The position numbers and the translations under genes were made by a program. A DNA stretch of 64,000 nucleotides, taken from assembly GCF_029227915.1 (NCBI RefSeq), contig NC_079884.1, positions 16,494,001 to 16,558,000 on the forward strand, read 5' to 3'. The first letter of the stretch is position 1. Each line of letters opens with the position of its first letter. This DNA comes from Hydractinia symbiolongicarpus (Eukaryota; Cnidaria; Hydrozoa; Anthoathecata; Hydractiniidae). The notes below the pieces were generated by a model, which saw nothing but the letters and a program-made list of their open reading frames with translations, made no database searches and was not told the DNA's origin. Shown here one piece after another: positions 46,754-58,900 of this stretch.

Positions 46754-47344
46754 TGTTGTGTTTATATATATTATTGAATCAAAATTCATTGTTTATGTCA
46801 GTCCGTAAAAATGTACTTTGTCATGTGCAGTGCTACCATTTATTGTTATGCTTTGTTTATTCATTTTTTTTGCTCGTCCAGTCCCGTGTCTCATTGTCTC
46901 GTATGTCCCACTTGTATCATTATGTTTCATCTTAGCTATGTGTATTGTTTAATTGTCGATTGTTAATTGATCGTGTGATTAGGGATTTCATGTCAATTAC
47001 TTTATATAATACGTTTTTTACATTTTTCGCTCATTCCGTCAAATCACAAAACTGAGCAGTCACAAAATAACTTCATACAAAAAGTATCAAACAATTTGTT
47101 ACACACGTCAAACTTTCAAGAAACATTTTAGCGTAATTCAATTTCAAGTTTATCCGGTTTTATACTTGGACAATCTGGTACGATTACTTAACAATATATT
47201 TCAATTTATTTTATCAAACGTTTGTTAAATTTCAAAGCTAAATTTGTATATATTTTCTTTCAGTTTAAATAACTTAACTTGCCATACCATTGCAGTTTTA
47301 AATTGTATTCCGAGCAACCCGACCTAAAACTGGATAGACCCACA
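46754..47344 (+). repeat. 3' LTR of the BEL/Pao element
   Basis: 591 bp, collinear with the 5' LTR, TGTTGTGTTTATATATATT to TGGATAGACCCACA, followed by TAAAC. Confidence 0.85.
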
Positions 47345-47849
47345 TAAACAGAGAATTGACCAAAATGGTAGGTTTTAAGTATGTGGAAACATTAAAAATA
47401 TCATTTGTAAAGCCACTAGAAGCAGATGATAGAATGGTCTATAAAACGGCATACTTTAACGAAATATATGATGCTGTAAATCTATCATCCCAACAAATAT
47501 CCCAAGAAACAGTATTAACCAATGGATTTCTGAAGGATCGGGATGGACAATTGAATTAGTAGATGCACATTAATTTAATTTAAGCAAATATAATCCACTA
47601 AACGGATCCAGTATTTGCATTTATTTATATCATTTATACATCGTAGATACAGATCCAGGCTCAAGCAGAATCTATTCCTGCCCCTGTTGCTTCGAATTGT
47701 CAATGGTATGCGATCACTGAAATTTCAAATCATTAGTTGTTCGCCCAAGAAAAGTGGTAGTAATAATGGTGAAAATGATCACTACAATAATGATGATGTG
47801 GAATATACGGATGAATCCGAACATTCGGAAGAAAACAACTTGGACTGGA

Positions 47850-48965
47850 TATGACACATTTCGATACCGAGATTGTTCAGGATCTCGCACTAGCCCAAAC
47901 ACTGAATTCGCTTTCTTTCAGCAATATGAAAAAGCAAACAAGGTGCATTTTTCAAAGGCTGGTGAGTGTAAAACCTGTTCAATATAAGACATTTAGTCTA
48001 TTGTGATGCAAGGATGTACACCGTGTTTATCAGGGCTCGCGTATTTCATTATGGAATGCATACCTGCGAAGCAACAGCTTCGGTTGATAGACCTACAGAC
48101 TTAGTAAAAAAGCCTATAATGACGGACCCTAATACCAGGCCATCTAAAATTCAAAGTAATACAATTGTGTCGGACTTACGCAACAGGCAAGAATGGAAGA
48201 AAAAAAAGAGTACCGTTAATAAAGTTACTAACATACGGAGTATCTCTAACGAGAAGGTGAAGCAAAGGAAGGTAGTACAACCGAAAGGAGATGGTTATGA
48301 AGCTATACGCGAGCTGCAGGACTATGTGTCTGGAAATGACAAATATCTAATATATAACATAAATGAAAACTCACAGTATGTTTTTAAAACATCTAGACAA
48401 AAACTGGTGCTCGCGAAAGACATGAAAAAAAGATGGAAGTTACTTCCTTTATTATTATTAATCATATTTATACAGGTTTACATCTTCAGTATGATATAAT
48501 ATATCTGCACTGTTATCAACGAGTGACCTGTGAATGTGGAATTCTGTTATTTCGATGGTAACTTCAAAAAGGTGAAGTTTTTCGTCACTTTAACAGCCAG
48601 TGTATACCATCCGTTACTTTACAAACAAGTATCATTGGCAACAATGCAATGCAAACAGGAGGACAAAGAAAATTTTGAGATTTTCTGGCGTGTTTTCAGT
48701 AAAGCGTACAAGAAAGTTAATGGCGAAGGTGAAAAGTTTCTTCCTATTGGATGGTGCACAGACATGGCCATCGCCAATTTTAATAGGACTGGTGAAAATC
48801 TATGGCGAGGATTCTTTGTTGAATGTCAAGGGTTGCGAGTTCCATTTCAAAGACTCGGTCAACAAAAAGGCTAAGTTATTCGGAGAATCGAAAGAACAGT
48901 TCAAAACTGAAGCCCTATCTCTTCTTACTGCTACCACACCAATCGCTTTTGCAATTCATTATTGA
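47850..48965 (+). pseudogene. Multi-copy transposase-like gene, decayed
   Basis: Fragments in order are EFAFFQQYEKANKVHFSKAG with ECKTC (47900-47985), VFHYGMHTCEA (48040), YVSGNDKYLIYNINENSQYV with FKTSRQKLVLAKDM (48320-48430), then FVTLTASVYHPLLYKQVSLA and FLPIGWCTDMAIANFN (48560-48790). A one-base shift leads to NVKGCEFHFKDSVNKKAKLF. The C-x2-C, 'HTC' and 'IGW.TDMA' blocks recall MULE-like or FLYWCH-linked transposase genes repeated through cnidarian genomes. Acidic residues in TDMA may be part of a DDE site. Several frameshifts show it is a relic. I cannot give the family with certainty. Confidence 0.45.
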
Positions 48966-49030
48966 CAATCAGCTATCAATCGCAACCTTATATTTCGATT
49001 TTGGCGTGAGCATAAACATTGAAAATACAA

Positions 49031-50570
49031 AATAAACACTATTTACGAAAAGAACGAAGGTTGTAATTCGCTAAAGAGAAAAAAACGAAAAAACGGAAAG
49101 GATTTTCTCGCAAGAAGAATGGAGGCTGCGGAAGCACAATCTTGTCTGTTATCTGTGGTCTCTGTTATCTGTGGTCTCTCCACAGCATTATTTGTACTTT
49201 CAACCAATTGCAATGGATCAAAAGGAATTGTATTTCCTTTCTCTAATGTCTTGAACGAGAATAATTGAACTACGGAAAGTACTCTTCTCAGTCAGCCATA
49301 TTTGATCGAAAATTACAGACCATACATTCCCAGTCAGCCATGTTTGATCGAAACTTGCACACCATACAATAAAAACAACCATAAAGGAGACGCATGTGAA
49401 CGATGAATACATTGATTGGTGAATGAAAAAAGGTAAATTGAACATAATGTTTGGGTGAATGAGCATAATTTTTTTTTTTTTTGGGGGGGATGCACATGTT
49501 TTCGTGAAAGTGCATATAATTTGGGTGTAAAAAATGTTTTAGTCAATGAGAAAAAATATTTTAAGTGCATTTGCATAGAAATTATGTGAACGTGCATAAA
49601 CTGAGGGGTTATGCACGTGGGTAATTTTACAAATAATCAACCATATCTGAAACACTATTATAAAATCATATTCAAATAACATTTTTTTTTAAACTTGGAA
49701 CTGTAACTTTCCGCATCGCTACACTAGATTGGTACCGCTCGGTACTCACTAGTCTCCATAAAAACGGCGACACTAGCCCATGCTAAAGTTTTAGAACAAA
49801 AATAAAAATAAAAAACTGCACCCCATATACAACGTCTCATAAACGTTTTGGCAATTTAATGGACAATATGGCATACCATATTGGTTTATAGTGAGGGCTG
49901 CTGTGTCCTTCGTGTGCACATGCGTGTTAAAAATGATTTTTTGATCTGAGGTTGTTCTTTAGGTCAGAAATATTAGGTGACGTCATCACTTTCACGGGCA
50001 GCAAAAAACAATTTCAAAATTATATATTATATTATATATGGTTGGAAAGAGGAGATCAATGGGGGTCAATAAAAAAGTAAAAACCATATGCTGAAAATGT
50101 ATAGTTTGTGAGATATTAACACTTAAAGTTTGTATAAAATACAGACCGTGAATTTACTGACCCGGCTTAAAATGCCTATAACTTGGTCATTCGGGCTCTT
50201 TTTGTGCTCAATTTTGACAGGGTTTTAGTTCGCCTTAGTACCTTTCTGTTTAATTGAAATGTATTGTTAAAATCACTGCAGGGGATAATTCACGACTAAT
50301 AATTTACAGACCGAGGTGTGAATTCAATGGGTTTTTTTCCGGGACACAGGACAACAATTTACTTAGGAATTTTGTATCTACTAGTTTATAGAATAGAATT
50401 GATTCTTATGAAGACTATATTTAGTTGTTTAGTTTAACAGATATTACATTGGACAGTTTAAATTCATTGATAACATTCAACTGCTTGCTTTGAAAGTGTT
50501 GTGTTGTTATAGTAAATTTATAGTTTATTTCAAACGGGGTATACCATATAGTAAGAAAGAAAAAGAAGTG
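49031..50570. other. No gene recognised
   Basis: AT-rich DNA. 49290-49480 holds a direct duplication (CAGTCAGCCATGTTTGATCG, twice about 40 bp apart) and a T15-G7 tract at 49470. GCATAATTTGGGTG-like phrases recur to 49620. Confidence 0.4.
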
Positions 50571-50580
50571 ATCAGTAGAA

Positions 50581-51720
50581 ATGGAGAGTAAACCTATTTG
50601 CAAAGGAAAGAAATTTGAAATAATATTCAGTAAATGGATCATTTGCGAGAAAGATGTTCGGAAATATAACTTTAGTGAAAGTGATAGCGTTTACCTTTTT
50701 TTTGTTTCACGTGAATGCTTTCAATGGATATTTTCACGAATTTTGCACGATTCTTTTCTTAGCTGATCAAATCTCCTTGCTTGGATGGTCTTCTAAAATT
50801 ACTTACAGTTGTAAAGGAAAGATACACTTACAAAAATGTTATGATTACAGACTGCTATAAGAGGCTGGAACATGTTACAGGTAAAGAATTGTACAATTTT
50901 GTGTGTCAATACTATTCACAATGTGAATAGTATTGACACTCAACAAAGATGTAACGAACATTAATAAGATTCAGAGATGAAAAGAAAGATGTCCGAAGAC
51001 ATCACTGAATAGTGATGATAAAGGAAACAATAATGAAGTGTGTATTAAAGATGTTATCGAAGAAAAAATGACACCCTGGTCAAATACTGAAGCTTACGAC
51101 AAAAGTCATTGTATTATTTGTCAAAAAGACTAAGATAAATTACATCAAGCTCAAATTGATGGGATTGGCAAGCGTATGCTTCAGGTAGATGAACAACTAA
51201 CTTCAGGATCCTCGATTTTTTATTCAAATGAACAATATCCCAAATGCATGCGATGCAGTAGCCAACGGTGTTCAGTATCACCTGAAATGTTGGGTGACTA
51301 TTCAACGGCAAGTAGCAAAATCAAACGCAGAACTTGCAGAAGTAAAAGAGTTAGAAGACGTGAAACGAGTGATTGCAGATATTGAATTAATAGATATAAA
51401 ATCCTTTCTTTTTGATGAAAATGTTGTGTTAGATATGAACGATAGCAATGCATTATATAATAACTTGCTTGAAGAAAAAGACAAGGAAGTAAATTATAAG
51501 CGCTACTTGAAAAAACTTATGTCAAAGAATGTTTCTGGAGCAGTGTTTTCAAGACCACCTTCACGACGCCTTTCAGAAAGAGTTTTTACAAGTGATTTCC
51601 AAGGAAGGTGATAAAGGAACATTTGAACATTTCAGACGAATATGGCATCATTTACAAGGCTGCAAAACTGGTGCGACGAGACATATTACAACAGGAAAAT
51701 GAAAGTTCACATTTTTCAGA
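50581..51720 (+). pseudogene. Decayed copy of a repetitive 'CIICQ' gene family
   Basis: The N-terminal part from the ATG at 50581 (MESKPICKGKKFEII) may belong to it. Clear blocks start near 51108 with CIICQKD (then a stop), GIGKRMLQV, and after a shift NACDAVANGVQYHLKCWVTI, ELEDVKRVIADIELIDIKSF, YKRYLKKLMSKNV and FSRPPSRRLSERV. A C-x2-C near the start and a later H-x3-C could bind zinc. I know this only as an uncharacterised protein repeated in cnidarian genomes, probably transposon-related. Stops and shifts make it a pseudogene. Confidence 0.4.
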
Positions 51721-51729
51721 ATTCGAGTT

Positions 51730-52540
51730 GCCTGCCTGATTATTCGGGCCATTGGTGACGTCAGAAAAATATTTAAACCCTTATATCTCATTAACCGCTC
51801 ATCAAAAGCACAGATCATATACATTTTTTGATCCGCAGTTTAAACTCTACAAAATAGAGGCTACGGGAAAACAAATTTCTAAATAATTTTTTGTCGATGG
51901 GTTGCTTACGTCATCAATTTTAAAATGACGCTTCTTTTTCATTTTTATCCTGGCTCAGTGGATTCTTCCCACGGGCTAATCTTATATAATAATGCAAAGT
52001 GTGTGTGATGGTCATGGTGAATGTGTTCATTTTCCTTTGATGTCGCCGAAAAACTATGTCTGAAATGTTAAATTTTATGACGTTACGGCGGGACGTCAAT
52101 AACACAAATTTAACGTCAATATCCTATATTAAATTAATGAAGGCATTACAGTGCATTTAAAATTTGAGGCTAAATAACTTGGAAACGAGGTGGTGAGGTT
52201 AATGATTTTTTACCGCGTAGGTAACAAGGAACCACCTGGGACCAATTTGGGTAAGTTTCCCAAACCTAGGTCGAAAAACCTTCAAACCCTAATATCTCTG
52301 CAACCGTTTGTTAAAAGTACATGATCCTATACATTTTCTTGATCAGCGTTTTAAGATCTATATGACGAAAGCAACAGGTATACAAATTTCTAAAAAACAC
52401 ATTTTGGGGTTTTGGCAGGCCATTGCCGACGTCATCAAAATGTTTAAACCCTTATATCTCATTAACCGTTCATCAAATGCACATGATCATATACATTTTC
52501 TTGATCTGCAGTTTAAGTTCTTCACATAGGAATCAAGGAA
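51730..52540. repeat. Helitron-like joint and a thrice-repeated segment
   Basis: At 51957-51979 a hairpin (GTGGATTCTTCCCAC) is followed by GGGCTAA and T, and TCTTATATAATAATGC begins at once, as at the 6407/6408 joint. A segment with ACCCTTATATCTCATTAACC and ATCATATACATTTT recurs at about 51775, 52290 and 52440. Confidence 0.5.
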
Positions 52541-52963
52541 ATAGCTAACTTTTCTTTGAACAAAGCTGTTATGGAACTTTCAGACGGTGTTAACAATAAC
52601 AAAAAATAGGTAGTCATCTTTTTCAGTTCGCAAATAATAATTGTCGTGATACTTTCTACGTTTGACACGCTAACAATTTTGTATTTTTTATACAATTATT
52701 TAGTTATGAATTACTTGTATATTATTTTTATGCGATTATAAATATGTACCAAATTATGAACTTGAGCGAATAGCATTTTTATATTTTCAGTCTGATATTC
52801 TCATAAAGCATAATCATTATAAAAGGCGCGTAATCTGTTTGTCGACACCAAAAAGACAAAATCGGAATATTCAGGAGACAATATTTTCTTTACAGTACAA
52901 GGTTACAAAAGAAACATGCTAAGACTGGGAAAACCCTTTATCCACGTGACAAAGATTTCTAAA

Positions 52964-55900
52964 CTATGAAGTCTCCATTGCTTCTTCTTCTTCATCGACA
53001 TCAAACTTTACAACAGTTGTAGTGAGAACTTCAGTCGCACCGTGTGGATACTTATACGAGCGTTGTCGAACACCTTTTTTGTTCGGTTCATCGTGCGGTC
53101 GAATGTAATCCACACCGTCCTTCGTGATTACACATAAATCGACATTGCTACCAGAACCCTGTTCGAAACAAGATAAGGGAGCGTTCACATAATGAGTAAT
53201 CAATTTGTTGCTCCCCCCTCCCCATGTAATCAGCCGTAATCATTTGGTTGACCCCCCTCCCAAAATTACGTCTTCATCTACTTAATACTTAACACAAACG
53301 CTTTAGACAGTTGATATTTTTCACACTCATGATAAAATATGCTGTAATTTTTTTTTATTTGCTTATGTCATCAAACCACTTGACCCCTCCCCCCTCCCCC
53401 ATAATCAAGCATAAGCAATTTCGATGACCCCCCCTCGCCCTACTTGATTACGTAATATGTGAACGCTCCCTAACATTAAAAGAAAATTAAAGAACGAATA
53501 CGGGGCGTGCAACCTCATGAATGAATCTTATTTTGTCAACTTTATAACCAAAGCTGTTGGACATACCTTGTTATTGAAAACCCGTCGGTTAAAAGTGACG
53601 AATTATTTGGTAGGTGACAAAAATTTTAAGATATAGAATGTTGTACTTAGAGTCCAAGAAGTTTTCTGTGATGGTGGGAGGAAAGGAAACAACAAAATAA
53701 TTGATGGTAATAAACAAGCAAAACTTCAATGGACCGATCTGGATTTAAAACTTCCGAAAAAACTTATAATCCAATCCTCAGAAAAGTTTAAAAATCCGTA
53801 GTTGGTCGTTTCCAAGAATTTTGCCCAAATTTAAAAAAAGTGTCCCATGCCTCTATATTTTAGCAAACAGCTTCAATTCTCATTAAGTGTGGGTTTTTGT
53901 TGAAATACTAGTCTGTTCTATTGAGTCCATCACAGTTTTGACAAAAAAAAAACAATTATTGGTGGAAATATTTATAGCTAAATACCCCAAAATGTCCCAT
54001 ACGTAACGTGTCCGATTGCGAATCGCATTCAAACATTTCTTCCTCTTTTTTTCAGGTATTTTGAATAAATTAAAAGTTAGTGTTTCCAGTTGTATTAGTT
54101 GTTAAGGAAGATTTCTTGCTTTTTTTAAAAACGTCATTTTCAACTAGTCAGCTATAATGGTTTCTAGACTGCGTGGTCAGACTTTCGTGTCCCATACGAA
54201 ACATTTTCTTAAAATGGCCATAAAAAATTTCACAAGATGAATTTCAAACCAAATTAGCCATTTAGGTCTTCCTCTGCATTCCTGCTAATTTGACAATATC
54301 AAGAATTTTCTTTTACTTACACTCTGTAAGAAATATTAGAGTAATAAACTAAGGAATTGGATTTTAACCACTATAAATGTCCCATACGTAACACCTATAT
54401 CTGTATTATTTTTTCAAAGGTAAAAGTCAGAAAGAGTAAAATTTCATAGGACTTATTACTGTTAAAAATTCTTTTGCCTGTACTTTGTCACCCTTCCCTA
54501 AGGACTGATGTCCCAAACGTAACAAAATGTCCCATACGTAACGCTTTTTTCAAATCTTCAACATCCCTTTTTAAAAAGAAGAAACAAGTGAGCTCTTTTT
54601 CACGTTTTTTCATAGTGACAACCTGACTGTTATAATTGCTTATATCTAAACTAATAAAAAATGCTATTTGTCTGACAAAGGATTCGAACCTTTACAATTC
54701 TTCAATTGTCACAAAGATTAAACTAATTTGATTTAGCGTTCAACATGCAGTACAGCACTTTTGTTTGTTCAACATTTTATAAGCTACTTTTTATCATGAC
54801 TAGTTAGATCTTCTTTTAATATAGCTTTAAAAAAAACACTTCAAAGCAAAATAAATTTAAAATGTTAAGGGGCAATTTTGGTTCAACACATTAAGTTATT
54901 CTTAACTGAGATACAAAACCTTGACTTGACAAATATGTAAGTCTTTCAGTCATAAAGTATTTCAGATGTCCTGTGTTTTTCTTTATCTGGGGATTTCTTA
55001 TAAACAAAATTTCTTTTACAAAATGTGCCCTAGGATCCCTAAAAGTGTTCTCAATTAAGTTTTAGAATGAAAACATGTAGAAGGTTTTACCTAGGAATGA
55101 TGATTTAAAAAAAAACTTTCTTTTTCATTTTTTTTTGAAAAATTTGGGCAAAATGCTTGAAAACGACCCAGTTTTGAACCGTTTTGACTCTTTTTGCCCA
55201 CGAATCCGTCATTATTAAGCCGGAAAGAATGTTTACACTGACTTCGTAAAATTTGAGTGTCCATTGTTCCTGTCATTGTGCAAAACATCAAAAAACTAAT
55301 GATCTGATCCTTTGAAATGTCATGTTTGGACCGTTTAGGTTCATTTTCCGCATAAATCCGCCATTTTTGTGCCGATAAGACTTTTTCTAAAAAAACTGAC
55401 TTCGTCACATTCGAGCGTCTATTGTTCACTGTCATTGTGCAAAAAATTAGAAAAAAACTAAGATCAATTCTGAGAAAAGCTGGTAACGGACGGACGGACA
55501 CAGGTCAATTTAATGAATCTTACCAGTAACAGGTAAGTCCAAATAATAAAATGAAAGATGTTAAAAAAAATTCTCCCAATGTAGAATGCAGGGCGAGTAA
55601 CAAACGTCAAAAAATTCTCCGAAACATTTAGTCGGTTAAAAAGTTTTACTGACGAAATTATGCGAACGCGTCGTACGTTAATTTATGCGACCAACAATGG
55701 GGAACTTTAACAGCCAGATTTTTAGCAACGCCAAACGTACTCGCATAATGTATTGTCTTACGACTAAAATATACAAGAAAAATTATCTTGGTAACTGCAA
55801 TAAGCGTCTTTAAAGTTTGATAAGAAGTTGTGCTGTTTTATTAGCAGGTTACATAATACTTTAATATAGTTTAGTTAGCTACAATCGTTGCCAAGAGTGC

Positions 55901-58900
55901 TGAGACACTTTCACCCCCGCACCCCCGACACAATGTTGCACTTAGGTGTTTTGAAGTCCGAAGTTTGCTGCTATGACTCTCCAACATTGTGTAAAAGGTG
56001 GAGGGGATAAAAAATGTTGTAATTCTGTATTTATTGCCTTTTCTGCCACTAATGGTCAGTTTTTGCATTTGTCTCAACTACTTTTCGCAACGATTGTAGG
56101 TACTTCCTGAATAAAAATTTTATTTGCTGATCTTAGATAGTTCATTTTTAGATTTCGAATCCAGTTTATGGAAAAAGTTTTTATTTTTGTGGCGTTTTGT
56201 ATCCTATGAAAAAACAAGAAAGTGGAGAGAAGGGCAGACTAATTTCTGGATATATGTAGACAACTGATTATAAAAGCTTGCCTTAGACATTCTGTTATGT
56301 AAAACAGCAGAACCATAAAGGGATATTTTGGGGAATTATTTTTTGCAAGAACTAATTTTTGAAATACTTTTGAAATTTAACGAGAACCAATTTTTTGCAA
56401 AGTTAGCAAGTTCTACTCTTGTTTAGAATACCTCCTTAATCTAAATACAAGTATGAGTATATGTACTTAAAGGGATATAAGCTAAAGGAAATTTTCCACT
56501 TCAAGAACATTCTCAGTGGAATGGAATGAAAAGGAACAGAAAAATTTCTGAGCAAGCATACTTAAAATGTTTACATCACATGAACAGCATATTTTCTTGT
56601 CTATTCTGTTCCGAGCAAAGTTGAATCGACTCCAACTTTTTCCTTGAGTTGTGTACGGAAAAGACAAGTAGAGAATTGTTTAGCCAATCAGGTTATTTCA
56701 TTTTGTGAGAATGGGAGAAGTGTGTTGACTTCTGTATAAAAATGTGCGCAATATTACGAAATGAAAATTACAAGTAGAAAATTTTCTGCTCTGTTCCTGT
56801 TCATTCCACTCCATGGAAAATTTTCTTAAAGTGAAAAATAGCTGTTAAAGTGCCCAGTGAAGTGGACTATAAAAAATACTTCTTGTTTAAACCATACTTT
56901 TTGCTAAAACTAAAATTGAAATAAAGACTTGAAACTTGCTATAACATGATTTTCGGTTGGTTTGATAAATTTGAGTCAAAAAATATTTCCACTATTACCA
57001 TATTTCCTAAGTTTCTGAATTTAGTCGTTTTCAGGGACACAGATAAACGTTTTTTTAACAGTATATCAATTTTGACAAAGGATACACGTCCAAAAAACAC
57101 TATGAGCAATTCTCATAATTGAAATTGTCAGATAGGGTCAAATAAAAATATTTGTCATGCTTGATTGGCGCTACGCAGCTTCCTATCTTCTTATATCACA
57201 GAAAGCTACTCTGTCAATAAAAAAACTCGCCAAATTAGTGATGTTGCTGGCATATATCCTGTCTCTCCACTTATTGAGTGTACCTTATTAGCCAAACAAC
57301 ATCTGTAAAAATAAAATTCACTAGGCTTACAAGCACTGTCAGTGCTTGCAAAATAATAGTTGACCCATAGTTATCCTGCTTATTTTTTCCCAACTGAAAT
57401 AAAAATAGTAGTTTTAGCAGTATTTAAAAGTCACATTTCACAGATTCGTGATTTCAGAATTAGGATGCTATTTTGACGTTGTTAACGTGGTTGACAAGTT
57501 AGATTTTGAAACCCCAGCTTGTATTAAAATGCTAAATTGAAGGGCTCTTCCAAGCGATTCACAGCTTTCCTTGGGATGTTCTTCCTATTTTTTCTCACAT
57601 TGTCCTAGGTCCTATTTCGTAAAAAAATTTAAAATTTCAAAATATGCCAGATATAAAGTAATTTGTAAATTATGACATGAAAATAGGTTGACAACAGGGA
57701 TAATATCCTTATTCTGATATTTTGTATTGAGAGTTAACATTTTAGTATTTGTAGAGGCAAATAAAATGTGATTTTGCTCAGTCAAAACAAATTTTTGCTT
57801 GGTAAGATTACACAAAGCACTTTTGCCTTCTCCGATTAATTTGAAAATCGTTTCATAAAAAGAAAAAAAAATGGACGAACGGTTCGAAAGTAAGGCTTGA
57901 AAGAAAACGTTTTTGCAACGAAAATGTTATATTGTAAAAAAGGCATGCAAACTTTAACTTTATTTCAGAGATAACGATGTGTAAATTTTTTATGGGGTCG
58001 AAACAAAATGTTTGTTTTTATATTATCACAACTCGACACTATGGAAGAATTTGATAAGATTATTTTCTGTGAATCAACAATTTGAACAATTCTGCAAGAT
58101 TTTCAAGAGTTTATGTACATAAAAGGTAAAAAAGAGAATACATATGAGCCTAGTTTATAAGAACTTTGCCAAAAAAATCATTTTCATAGCCGATATTCAA
58201 ACCTTATTATGAGAACACGATATGTGCATGACAAGTTAATGAAATAAAAATAATAGAGCAAATCTGGAACCTCAATAAAATAACGGTTTTTTTAACATGA
58301 AATTACTTACAAACTGCAAGTAGTAAAGGTTAACCATAACAGTGCTTGATACAAATGTAGATTATTGACAGTTACGGAAGGAAGGAAGTGTGACAATTAT
58401 TCGCGTAAACACCCAAATTTCGCGATTTTTTCCCTCTGCCCTTAAACTATAACTGATAACTATGATTTTGTTAAACTGCCAGTTAAGAGCTGTAAAAGTC
58501 AATATTTTGTTGATACAGGAGAGGCAAGTGTTGAGCATTTTGTAAACCAATAGGTGCTCGCAGTAAAGCAGTATCTCCTGTTTCATATTCAAGTTGAATT
58601 TGAAATTATTTATGGACAGTTAAGTTGATACTTTTTTACGATATGGTCTTTTAAAGTTGAAAACAATTTATTTTGAGCTAATATCGTAGACACATCAATT
58701 CAAACCTCCAACTTATTATCATTTGTGGCTAGCTGTAGCTGTGCACATCTCCAGATTTGTCTGCTCCGTATTATAAAATTCTGGATATTGGTTTTAATTA
58801 AGGCTGAACGATGTCTAAAAGATACTGTACGCTTCATCGAATACAACCTCCCAAAAATCAATTGCAAGTGCTTTAATAGTTAAGCTAGCATAATCATACT

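Larger units (their letters stand above)
43247..47344 (+). mobile_element. BEL/Pao LTR retrotransposon, internally deleted
   Basis: Two LTRs of 593 and 591 bp flank about 2.9 kb, with a TAAAC duplication at both edges (43242-43246, 47345-47349). The interior holds gag frames, a zinc-knuckle segment and an integrase C-terminal half. Protease, reverse transcriptase and RNase H are absent, so the copy is not autonomous. BEL/Pao is assigned from the gag type (DUF1759-like) and the integrase tail (DUF5641-like). The LTRs differ at scattered sites, so the insertion is not recent. Confidence 0.8.
42090..47625 (+). pseudogene. N-terminal part of a second Polinton-like polymerase gene, split by two insertions
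   Basis: Piece 1 (42100-42400) has a Lys/Asp block (VINKRDFQKLDKFELIKLIV) and a Pro-rich linker (KPIAPPRKATYKPRKPVPTP). Piece 2 is 43193-43246. Piece 3 (47345-47625) has VGFKYVETLKISFVK, RMVYKTAYFN and, after a shift, QWISEGSGWTIE. If the DNA transposon (42401-43192) and the BEL element (43247-47344), each with one target-site copy, are mentally removed, the flanking frame continues without a break across both joins. The blocks match the N-terminal region of a Polinton-type polymerase distinct from the one at 31.8-33.3 kb. Stops near 42195, 42372 and 47576 show earlier decay. Confidence 0.5.

Noticed and set aside
55091-55501. 136-codon minus-strand frame
   Set aside because: It spans a tandem duplication, and the peptide repeats with it.
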